NCBI GenBank assembly: GCA_946183895.1
Contig: CAMHDX010000073.1
Span: forward strand, 1-5,793
Source: an uncultured Porphyromonadaceae bacterium
Lineage (GTDB): Bacteria; Bacteroidota; Bacteroidia; Bacteroidales; Muribaculaceae
Length of the DNA: 5,793 nt
Reading direction: 5' to 3'
The notes under the pieces were generated by a model. That model had not been told where the DNA came from, ran no database searches, and saw nothing but the letters and a program-made list of their open reading frames with translations. Both the position numbers and the translations under genes were made by a program. Positions 1-5,746 of the stretch are shown piece by piece (positions within the stretch are counted from its first letter, which is position 1; every line of letters begins with the position of its first letter).

Positions 1-29
1 CCGACTTCATGTTAAAGACCATGCAAGAG

Positions 30-40
30 CCTCGAAGAGG
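30..40. repeat. Palindromic repeat, copy 1 (CCTCGAAGAGG)
   Basis: Short hairpin unit with arms CCTC and GAGG around GAA. It is identical to the core of copy 2 at 76-86, and the reverse complement of copy 3 at 169-179. The outer flanks (AGAG and GTCG) do not extend the palindrome. Function unknown; it could be a dispersed palindromic repeat or a protein-binding site. Confidence 0.6.
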
Positions 41-72
41 GTCGCAGCTTGGTCATAATGAGCGAATCATCT

Positions 73-182
73 GTGCCTCGAAGAGGAACTTTACAGTAGC
101 CGGCCTCAAGTAAGCCGATAGTCATTAATTAAATACCATCGAATTACAAGAAACTCAATCACAAAGTTCCTCTTCGAGGCAC
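73..182. repeat. Perfect 20-bp inverted repeat flanking 70 bp
   Basis: Bases 73-92 and 163-182 are exact reverse complements over 20 bp, and the match stops abruptly on both sides. Each arm contains the CCTCGAAGAGG palindrome (76-86, and inverted at 169-179) plus a GAACTTT extension. The 70-bp interval is AT-rich in its right half and holds no gene. No clear target-site duplication flanks the arms (ATCT before, GTAC after), so a miniature transposon is not supported. It may be a large stem in an RNA or a pair of inverted copies of a dispersed repeat. Confidence 0.75.
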
Positions 183-219
183 GTACCGGATTCGGCATAT
201 TACCATGCCAGCACAAGGT

Positions 220-236
220 GTTCCTCGCCGAGGAAC
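220..236. repeat. Palindromic repeat, copy 4 (8-bp arms)
   Basis: A perfect palindrome with arms GTTCCTCG (220-227) and CGAGGAAC (229-236) around one central C. It is the most symmetric copy of the CCTC-NNN-GAGG family in this flank. It shares the GTTCCTC/GAGGAAC arm with copies 2 and 3 but has CGCCG at its centre. The compensated arms suggest that symmetry, rather than exact sequence, is what is preserved. Confidence 0.65.
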
Positions 237-254
237 TGTAGGGTGGTTCAGCAG

Positions 255-296
255 ACCCCACCATTCAGTCGCAGGCTCCTGTCATGGTGGGGTTTT
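255..296 (+). terminator. Terminator-like hairpin reading rightward
   Basis: A perfect 10-bp stem (ACCCCACCAT at 255-264 with ATGGTGGGGT at 284-293) encloses a 19-nt loop that can itself pair (CAGG at 272-275 with CCTG at 278-281). It is followed by a short run of four T (293-296). It has intrinsic-terminator shape on the plus strand but the T-tract is weak; on the minus strand there is no T-run after the stem. No plus-strand gene precedes it in the window, so it would end a transcript from outside the left edge or a non-coding RNA. Confidence 0.45.
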
Positions 297-384
297 CTGA
301 TTGGTTATCGCCGGTGGCGATGCGTTAGCGGACATTCGAGGTTCTTTAGAGTGTAATTTACCGATGGCCCCACCGCCCGCAGGG

Positions 385-418
385 CACAAAAAAAGGGGCT
401 CACGCCCCTCTTTTTGTG
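385..418 (-). terminator. Intrinsic terminator of the ROK kinase gene
   Basis: The GC core GGGGC (395-399) pairs with GCCCC (404-408) across a TCAC loop. On the minus strand it is followed by seven consecutive T (plus-strand A at 388-394). The stem can extend outward through the A and T tracts to CAC/GTG. It begins immediately after the ROK stop codon at 419-421. Because T409 and T411-415 follow the stem on the plus strand, it can also stop rightward transcription. Confidence 0.85.
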
Positions 419-1378
419 TCACTTGACCTCCCAGCCCAGCGCGCTCGCGCCGAGCACGGCGGCGTCGCTCTCCTTGAGCTCGCTGATCAAGATCTTGATC
501 TTGCCCTTGAACACCTTCATGATGTTCTTCTCGAATGCCTCGCGAATGGGCTTCATGATCAGCTCGCCACTCTTGGTCAAGCCGCCGAAGAGCACAAACG
601 CCTCGGGCGACGAGAACACCGCAAAGTCGGCAAGTGCCTCGCCCAGAATGTTGCCGGTGTAGTCAAAGATCTCCTTAGCCAACTTGTCGCCGGCGATGGC
701 GGCGTCATACACGTCCTTGCTCGTGATGCTGTCTACGTCGAGCTCGCGCAGCTTGCTCTCGTCGCTGCGGGTCTCGAGGAACTCGCGCGCTGTGCGTGCC
801 ACACCGGTTGCCGAGCAATAGGTCTCGAGGCAGCCCGTGCGACCACAACCGCACATGCGGCCGTTGTTGCGCTTCATGATCACGTGGCCCAGCTCGCCGG
901 CAAAGCCGTCGTGGCCGTACACCATCTGGCCGTTGATCACGATGCCGCTACCCACACCGGTGCCGAGGGTGATCATGATGAAGTCCTTCATGCCGCGAGC
1001 CACACCGTAGGTCATCTCACCGATGGCGGCGGCGTTGGCGTCGTTGGTGATCACGCAGGGGATGCCGAACTTCTTGCTCACGAGGTCAGCCAGGGGTATG
1101 GGGGTGGGCCACGGCAGGTTCACGCCATCCTCGATGATGCCGGTGTAGTAGTTGGCGTTGGGCGCGCCGATGCCTATACCGTTAATCTTGTCCTCAGCGT
1201 CGTTAGCCACGATGATGCGATTAATCTCGGTGTACAACTCGTCGATGTAATCATCAATGTTGCTGTGCTTAGCTGTCTTGATACTGTCGCTGGCAATCAC
1301 GTTGCCACGTGCGTCCACAATACCGAAGGCGGTGTTCGTGCCGCCCATGTCGATACCGATTACATAAGGTTTTGCCAT
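419..1378 (-). CDS. ROK-family sugar kinase (glucokinase-like)
   Basis: A 319-residue cytoplasmic protein with every hallmark of the ROK family (Repressor, ORF, Kinase), kinase type. The N-terminus carries the ATP phosphate loop D10-x-G-G-T14. The catalytic aspartate is D113 in TNDANAAA. The second phosphate motif is GTGVGSG at 139-145. E162 and H165 of GELGH, together with E185, are expected to contact the sugar. H165 with C176, C178 and C183 (CGCGRTGC) form the structural zinc site. FGG near 264-266 belongs to the adenosine-binding part. No N-terminal helix-turn-helix is present, so it is an enzyme and not a ROK repressor. Length is normal for the family. It probably phosphorylates glucose or a related hexose such as mannose or N-acetylglucosamine with ATP, as Bacteroides RokA does; sequence alone does not settle the substrate. 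ATG at 1378 sits 42 bases below a consensus promoter and leaves the phosphate loop at the usual distance. No Shine-Dalgarno is seen, normal for Bacteroidetes. Confidence 0.95.
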   Translation of the reverse strand: MAKPYVIGIDMGGTNTAFGIVDARGNVIASDSIKTAKHSNIDDYIDELYTEINRIIVANDAEDKINGIGIGAPNANYYTGIIEDGVNLPWPTPIPLADLVSKKFGIPCVITNDANAAAIGEMTYGVARGMKDFIMITLGTGVGSGIVINGQMVYGHDGFAGELGHVIMKRNNGRMCGCGRTGCLETYCSATGVARTAREFLETRSDESKLRELDVDSITSKDVYDAAIAGDKLAKEIFDYTGNILGEALADFAVFSSPEAFVLFGGLTKSGELIMKPIREAFEKNIMKVFKGKIKILISELKESDAAVLGASALGWEVK

Positions 1379-1419
1379 GATAACTATAGTTTTTAATTGT
1401 GAATTTGGTTTCTGTCAGG

Positions 1420-1451
1420 CAAAGGTAGTGCAAGTTGAGCGCAATGGCAAA
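1420..1451 (-). promoter_or_regulatory. Bacteroidetes-type promoter of the ROK kinase gene
   Basis: Read on the minus strand, TTTG (1451-1448) is followed after exactly 20 nt by TACCTTTG (1427-1420). This matches the Bacteroidetes primary-sigma consensus of a -33 TTTG and a -7 TAnnTTTG with 19-21 nt between. Transcription would begin near 1412-1415, giving a leader of about 35 nt that is A-rich just before the ATG. It shows the kinase gene can be transcribed independently of the helicase gene. Confidence 0.85.
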
Positions 1452-1538
1452 TTAAAATGCAAAATTTTCATTTGACATTGCCTTGAGCCGAAGGTATGTG
1501 AGCGAAAAAATCAAAACACGACTTGGCTATTTCAGTAA

Positions 1539-1581
1539 CACATAGTGCGCGCCACGGCGGAGCTGTGGCGCGCACTATGTG
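1539..1581 (-). terminator. 17-bp perfect hairpin after the helicase gene
   Basis: CACATAGTGCGCGCCAC (1539-1555) is the exact reverse complement of 1565-1581, with a 9-nt loop. It starts three bases past the helicase stop codon (TAG, 1587-1585). The position fits a transcript end for the helicase gene. However, no T-tract follows directly on the minus strand; the nearest T-rich stretch lies about 20-35 nt further on (plus 1505-1516). It may therefore be a stabilising 3' hairpin or a terminator of unusual form. Confidence 0.6.
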
Positions 1582-1584
1582 AAC

Positions 1585-4500
1585 CTACACACTCACGCGG
1601 GCGATGTGGGCCTCCATGGTGTACCACAGGTAGGCTCGCACCTGCGACAGCGGCACCTGCAAGGCACCCGCCCACTCGCGCGCGTAGCGCGTTACCTGTT
1701 CGCGGTACTCAGCATCATGCGTGCCGCCGGGCTGACCGGTCTTGTAGTCCACCACGATGAGCGTGCCGTCGGGGCGCAGCACCACGCGGTCGGCACGGAA
1801 GCGCTCGGTGCGCCATTCGTCACGGCACTCCTGCCACCACGACACGTAGGGGCGCTCGTTCATCACTACATTGCCGGCGTCCCACCAGTCGGTGGCTTGC
1901 GACGGCTCCTCCGTCTCGCCGTACACCGCGGTGACGGGCGGGTCGCACACCATGCGGTGCACAATGGGCCGCACCTTGTCGATGCACCACGGGTCATTGA
2001 CGTTGGCGGTGAGCACTCCGCGGGTGAGCGCCAGCGCCAGCGCGCGCTCCACGTCATCGCGACACATGATGCCGCTCAACACACGGTGCACACGCAATCC
2101 CAGCTCACGCTGCACAATCGCCGCGTCGTCGTCGTTCAGCTTGACCTTGATGTCAACCGGCGTGTACCGCAGATGCATCGCCGTGAACGCCTCCTGTGTG
2201 ACCTTGCGCTTGGGCTCCTCGTCATCGGACTTCTCTTCCTCCTTCTTTGGAATCACAGTGTCGGCATCACGGTCGAGAGCCCACCAGCCGGTGCCCTCGA
2301 CGGTCGAGGCCAAGGTGGGCTCACCCTCGAGCTCGGCAATTTTGCACAGCGCCCTATATTTCTCCACGACGTCGGCGTACTGCGGGTCCTCGCGCTCCAC
2401 GCGGTGCACACCCTTGGACTCCATAGAGGGCAGTGCCTCGTTGACCAGCTGCGCCACCGTGACTTTGCTAGAGTCATCGCTACTACTCTTGGCGATGGTG
2501 AACAGGTGCAACTCGCGACGGGGACGCGTCAGCGCCACATAGGTCTTGTTCATCAGGTCCAACAGCAAGTTGGAGCGCTGCTCGGCGAGCACACCGTCGA
2601 GCAACGGGGAACCCAGCGAATCGCTAATGGTCGTCAGCACCTTCTTGTTCACCGGCAGCAGCGGCGGCACGTCGTCGTCGGCACAGACCACCAGCTCCTT
2701 GCCGCCCTGTTCGAGCCACTGCTCGCGGGTCACCCAATATTCATATTCTTTAGGATTGGTGTTGAGCGGCCATGTGGCGAAGGGAATCACCACGCAGTCG
2801 CCCTCGAGGCCCTTACTCTTGTGTATCGTCATCACCTGCAGCGCGTCGTCATCAGGGGCGCTGCCCACACACAGTTTGTCACCACGAGCGTCCCAGTATT
2901 GCAGGAACTCATGCACCGTGCCGCAACTGCCCTTCTGGTCAACGAAGTTCGCCACCACGTCAATGAACGCCAGCAGGAACTGCGTCTCGGGGTGGTCATC
3001 GTTGCCGCGCAGCACAAACTTGTCAATCAGGATTTCGACGATGTTGTCCAGCGCCAGCGGCTCGGACTGCGCGCCGGGCAGCAGCTGTGCCAACGACTGT
3101 GACATACGCTCCACCGCCGCGTTGTCGTCAGCCGCACCCATCGCTTCGACACACTTCTTGAGCACCTCGCCGGCCCTTTGACCCTCGGCGGGCTTGACCA
3201 TGCGTTTGTTCATGCCTTCCACAAAGTCGTGCAGCAGGCTGTACATGCGCTGTTGGCGCTGACGCTTGCGCCGCAACCTCTGCTCCACCGTGGTCAATTC
3301 CTCGTCGGGGTCCTCGTCCTCAACCGCAATCGTGTGCTGCGCCAGGTCAATAAACCGCAGCAGGCCTATCACCATGTTGACACCGGGCGACATGCTGAGG
3401 TTCATCGACTCGTCACTCGCCACCTTGATCATCAGCTCCTCGCGGCCCTTCGCCAGCATCAGGTCGTTGTGCGCCATGATGGCGCTAACTATCTTGCCAC
3501 CCTCTTTGTGGGTATCAACCAGAATATAGATGCTGCTCCACTTGCCCAGCCGCGCGTGCAGTGTCAGCAAGTAGGCGGGCAACATCTTCAGCACCATTTC
3601 CTCCGCCGCCTTCTCAGCCTTCTCAGCCTTATCCTCGGGGGTGATACCCGTGGTCACGACCACGACGCGACCATGGCCGTCAGCGTCCTTTTTGGGGTCA
3701 ACCTTTTGCACATACTCGGGCTGTGACGCGTCAGGGCCTATATAGGTCTCTTGCAGCACCGTGTCAGCCTCGAATTTCGCGACCAGGCGCCCCACAATGA
3801 CGTTGTTGAACTCCACCACAGTGCGCCGGCTGCGGTAGTTGGTCTCGAGGGTCGAGGCGTCGTATTGCGGTATGTCATTCTGCAGGGTCTCGCGAAACAG
3901 CATCGGCTCGGCATTGCGAAACCGGTAAATCGCCTGCTTGCCGTCGCCGATAATCAGGTTGGTGGCGCCCTCCTGCTGCGACAACGCCTCCTCGAGCAGC
4001 GGCAGGAAGTTCTCATACTGTTTGCGGCTCGTGTCCTGGAACTCGTCGATCATGTAGTTGTCGAGCACGGTGCCGATGCGCTCGAACATGAACGGCACGT
4101 CGTCCTTGCTGCGTATCACCTTGTTGATCAGCTCGGTGGTGTCGGCAATCAGCACCGCGCCACTGTCGCCAAGCACCGCGCGCATCGAGCGCTCGAGCAC
4201 GCCCAGCAGGCCCACATTCCACATCGAGGCCGCCAGCTTGTTCAGGAATATCAGGTGCCACATGTCGCGCTTGAGCTCCATCAACTCGTCGTATAGCCCC
4301 TGCAGGTCAATGATTTTGCTCTTGTAGTCTTTATTGACATTTTTCTCGACTTTCTCGGCATCAAACGGTTTGTTAAGGAACGTATCACCCTTACCCTTAC
4401 CGTTGCCCTTCACAATGCTCATCATGTCGGCACCTTTAACAAAGAATGCGAGCATGCCTTTTTGATTGAGATACTCCGGCTTTAGGCCGTGGCGCCCGAT

Positions 4501-5307
4501 GATGCCCTCAAAGCGCGCGCGATAGTCAGTCTCCTCAAGCTCCTTAATCCGCTCGCGCACAGCCTTGATAAAGCGGCCTATACGGCCAAACTGTGGCGGA
4601 TCGTTTGGTTGCGCGTTGACGCTGCCGAAGAAGTAGGCGCGCAACTCGTCGGTGTGGGCGCGGAAGAACTCGCGATTGAGTTGGCTGCACATCTTGCGCA
4701 ACGTGTCGCCGTGGAACACCGACATCGCCTTCTTTTTATCGTTGGCCATGCTGCGCATCATGTCGCGCACCCACTGCTCAACCTCTCCGTCCTTGACGCG
4801 CTTGGCTGTTTGGCCCAGCGACAACAGGAACTCATTGACCGCCACACCCTCGACATAGCCGGCGTCAATCTGCAGGTCATAGTCCACGTCACACTCCAGC
4901 TCGTGGGCAAACGTGCGCAGTATGGTCTGGAAGAACGAGTCGATCGTGCTCACATTGAAGGTGCTGTAGTTCATCAGCAGGTCGCTCAGCGCCTCGGCGG
5001 CGCGCCGCTGAATCACGACCGCCTTGTCGCCGGCGCACTGTAGCTGCTGCGCGTAGTCGGCATAGTATTTGCTCTTGAGCGGCGCCGTGGCGAGCTGGTT
5101 CAGCTCCTTGACGATGCGTTCCTTCATCTCGTTGGTCGCCTTGTTGGTAAAGGTTATGGCGAGGATGCGGCGATGGTAGTGCCGGTCGGTGCGCACCTCC
5201 AGATGGCCGCCAACCTCCTTGAACAACAACTGGCGGATGTACAGCTTCGCCAGATTATAGGTCTTGCCGCTACCGGCACTCGCTTTGATGATTTGCAGTT
5301 TGTTCAT
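1585..5307 (-). CDS. RecB/AddA-like UvrD-family helicase with C-terminal PD-(D/E)XK nuclease
   Basis: A 1240-residue superfamily 1A DNA helicase fused to a RecB-type nuclease, close in length to B. subtilis AddA. Helicase motifs in order: Walker A ASAGSGKT (9-16, K15); Ia AITFTNKAT (50-58); Ib STIDSFF (120-126); Walker B DEFQDTS (421-427); III GDGKQAIYRFR (454-464); IV TNYRSR (489-494); V TIHKSKGLE (827-835); VI YVALTRPRR (923-931). A charged linker (about 1019-1036) leads to the nuclease: G1070-x3-H1074-x2-L1077, metal ligand D1173, D1187-Y-K1189 (VVDYKTG) and Q1204-x3-Y1208. All catalytic residues are present, so both activities should be intact. Known family role: resecting double-strand breaks to 3' single-stranded tails for RecA loading, normally in complex with AddB, which is not in this window. 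ATG at 5307 puts Walker A at residue 9, as in Bacteroidetes homologues; no Shine-Dalgarno. Stop TAG. AddA versus RecB type is not fully resolved; the helicase-nuclease call is secure. Confidence 0.95.
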   Translation of the reverse strand: MNKLQIIKASAGSGKTYNLAKLYIRQLLFKEVGGHLEVRTDRHYHRRILAITFTNKATNEMKERIVKELNQLATAPLKSKYYADYAQQLQCAGDKAVVIQRRAAEALSDLLMNYSTFNVSTIDSFFQTILRTFAHELECDVDYDLQIDAGYVEGVAVNEFLLSLGQTAKRVKDGEVEQWVRDMMRSMANDKKKAMSVFHGDTLRKMCSQLNREFFRAHTDELRAYFFGSVNAQPNDPPQFGRIGRFIKAVRERIKELEETDYRARFEGIIGRHGLKPEYLNQKGMLAFFVKGADMMSIVKGNGKGKGDTFLNKPFDAEKVEKNVNKDYKSKIIDLQGLYDELMELKRDMWHLIFLNKLAASMWNVGLLGVLERSMRAVLGDSGAVLIADTTELINKVIRSKDDVPFMFERIGTVLDNYMIDEFQDTSRKQYENFLPLLEEALSQQEGATNLIIGDGKQAIYRFRNAEPMLFRETLQNDIPQYDASTLETNYRSRRTVVEFNNVIVGRLVAKFEADTVLQETYIGPDASQPEYVQKVDPKKDADGHGRVVVVTTGITPEDKAEKAEKAAEEMVLKMLPAYLLTLHARLGKWSSIYILVDTHKEGGKIVSAIMAHNDLMLAKGREELMIKVASDESMNLSMSPGVNMVIGLLRFIDLAQHTIAVEDEDPDEELTTVEQRLRRKRQRQQRMYSLLHDFVEGMNKRMVKPAEGQRAGEVLKKCVEAMGAADDNAAVERMSQSLAQLLPGAQSEPLALDNIVEILIDKFVLRGNDDHPETQFLLAFIDVVANFVDQKGSCGTVHEFLQYWDARGDKLCVGSAPDDDALQVMTIHKSKGLEGDCVVIPFATWPLNTNPKEYEYWVTREQWLEQGGKELVVCADDDVPPLLPVNKKVLTTISDSLGSPLLDGVLAEQRSNLLLDLMNKTYVALTRPRRELHLFTIAKSSSDDSSKVTVAQLVNEALPSMESKGVHRVEREDPQYADVVEKYRALCKIAELEGEPTLASTVEGTGWWALDRDADTVIPKKEEEKSDDEEPKRKVTQEAFTAMHLRYTPVDIKVKLNDDDAAIVQRELGLRVHRVLSGIMCRDDVERALALALTRGVLTANVNDPWCIDKVRPIVHRMVCDPPVTAVYGETEEPSQATDWWDAGNVVMNERPYVSWWQECRDEWRTERFRADRVVLRPDGTLIVVDYKTGQPGGTHDAEYREQVTRYAREWAGALQVPLSQVRAYLWYTMEAHIARVSV

Positions 5308-5382
5308 TTTTAATTCATGTGGGTTGCTGAAGTCTCCGGAACCGGAAGTTTAGAGTTTATCTATAGTTTTGAGAACTTCATT

Positions 5383-5413
5383 AAACATTAAATAATGTAT
5401 AACATCTTGTAAA
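5383..5413 (-). promoter_or_regulatory. Weak candidate promoter for the helicase gene
   Basis: In the AT-rich stretch upstream of the helicase, the minus strand has TTTA (5413-5410), a 19-nt spacer, then TAATGTTT (5390-5383). This only partly matches the Bacteroidetes TTTG and TAnnTTTG boxes but has the right spacing, and would give a leader of about 70 nt. No better match was found between 5308 and 5420, so the true promoter could also lie further right. Confidence 0.25.
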
Positions 5414-5441
5414 CATGGGGTTTGGCCTGCAGTGCAGGGGT
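5412..5441. repeat. Repeat block B, copy 1
   Basis: A 30-bp block starting AACATGGGGTTTGG and ending GTGCAGGGGT. It recurs at 5593-5623 with a single inserted G (31 bp there). It contains the CCTGC-AGT-GCAGG hairpin (5426-5438). Confidence 0.8.
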
Positions 5442-5448
5442 GAGCCGG

Positions 5449-5495
5449 ATCTATCCGAACCCCGTTAGGGGTGACCAGGGCCTAGGCAGGGGTGT
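5449..5495. repeat. Repeat block A, copy 1 (47 bp)
   Basis: A 47-bp block beginning ATCTATCCGAACCCC and ending GGCAGGGGTGT. It recurs at 5747-5793 with one difference (A at 5476, C at 5774). It holds a CCCC-GTTA-GGGG hairpin and the palindrome GCCTAGGC (5480-5487). The spacing between copies is 298 bp. Such near-identity in non-coding DNA points to recent duplication or an active dispersed repeat family. Confidence 0.85.
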
Positions 5496-5643
5496 AAACC
5501 CCTGTGTAACGCCCACCACACAATCCTTAGCCCCGTTAGGGGCGTCAGATTTCTCGCCCATGCCTCCACATTCTGCCGTCCCTAACGGGACTAACATGGG
5601 GTTTGGGCCTGCAGTGCAGGGGTTGACACCCCTGCCTAAGCCC
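5478..5643. repeat. Imperfect 27-bp inverted repeat
   Basis: Bases 5478-5504 match the reverse complement of 5617-5643 at 25 of 27 positions, with 112 bp between. Each arm also contains its own CAGGGGT/ACCCCTG hairpin. Block A on one strand and block B on the other thus share a common unit, showing that the blocks come from one repeat family inserted in both orientations. Confidence 0.7.
5593..5623. repeat. Repeat block B, copy 2
   Basis: Second copy of the AACATGGGGTTTGG block, 181 bp to the right of the first and one G longer. It continues into the CAGGGGT-TGAC-ACCCCTG hairpin (5617-5634), which copy 1 lacks. Confidence 0.8.
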
Positions 5644-5673
5644 TTTTCGTCCCTAAAGGGACTTACCGCCGTC

Positions 5674-5743
5674 GCATTCCGCATTCCGCATTGTGAATTG
5701 TGAATTCTGCATTGTGAATTGTGAATTGTGAATTACGCATTGA
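5674..5743. repeat. Heptanucleotide tandem repeat, ten units
   Basis: Ten consecutive 7-bp units of the form G(C/A)ATTNN in perfect register. The variants are GCATTCC, GCATTGT, GAATTGT, GAATTCT, GAATTAC and GCATTGA, with GAATTGT and GCATTGT most frequent. The units end just before block A copy 2. A 7-bp period is not a multiple of three and the tract lies outside any gene, so it is a non-coding short tandem repeat, likely prone to change in copy number. Confidence 0.8.
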
Positions 5744-5746
5744 GGA

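Larger units (their letters stand above)
1..418. other. Gene-free left flank with palindromic repeats and terminators
   Basis: No convincing coding region is visible here. The longest reading frame I followed by eye (ATG at 9, stop ending at 113, 34 codons) runs through two of the palindromic repeats and encodes nothing recognisable. The stretch contains four CCTC-NNN-GAGG palindromes between 30 and 236, a rightward terminator-like hairpin at 255-296, a small perfect hairpin at 307-321 (ATCGCC, loop GGT, GGCGAT) and the terminator of the ROK gene at 385-418. No tRNA or rRNA was recognised. The rightward hairpin suggests that a transcript may enter from, or start in, the left part of the window. 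Confidence 0.6.

Noticed and set aside
9..113. 34-codon plus-strand frame starting at ATG 9
   Set aside because: It overlaps two copies of the palindromic repeat, has no clear upstream signal and encodes nothing recognisable.
73..182. Miniature inverted-repeat transposon
   Set aside because: The 20-bp terminal repeats fit, but there is no target-site duplication and the same motif occurs as single copies outside the pair.
30..236. CRISPR array
   Set aside because: The repeats are only 11-20 bp, occur in both orientations and have irregular spacing of 46, 93 and 54 bp. No cas gene is present.
416..1396. 326-codon plus-strand reading frame opposite the ROK kinase
   Set aside because: Antisense shadow of a complete ROK kinase. 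It is rich in His, Val and Ala and has no recognisable motif.
1579..3102. 507-codon plus-strand reading frame opposite the helicase gene
   Set aside because: It is antisense to a helicase whose motifs are all intact. The translation is a His/Val/Leu/Arg-rich string without domains, the typical mirror of a GC-rich gene.
3178..5043. Further plus-strand frames of 180-185 codons opposite the helicase
   Set aside because: Same mirror effect of GC-rich codons. They have no recognisable domains and the minus-strand protein is continuous across them.
419..5307. A single two-gene operon of helicase and kinase
   Set aside because: A 206-bp gap, a 17-bp hairpin and a perfect consensus promoter separate the genes, and their functions are unrelated. 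Read-through cannot be excluded.
5478..5643. Invertible promoter between the 27-bp inverted repeats
   Set aside because: No TAnnTTTG box with a -33 element was seen in the 112-bp interval, and the arms look like two inserted copies of a repeat family rather than recombinase sites.
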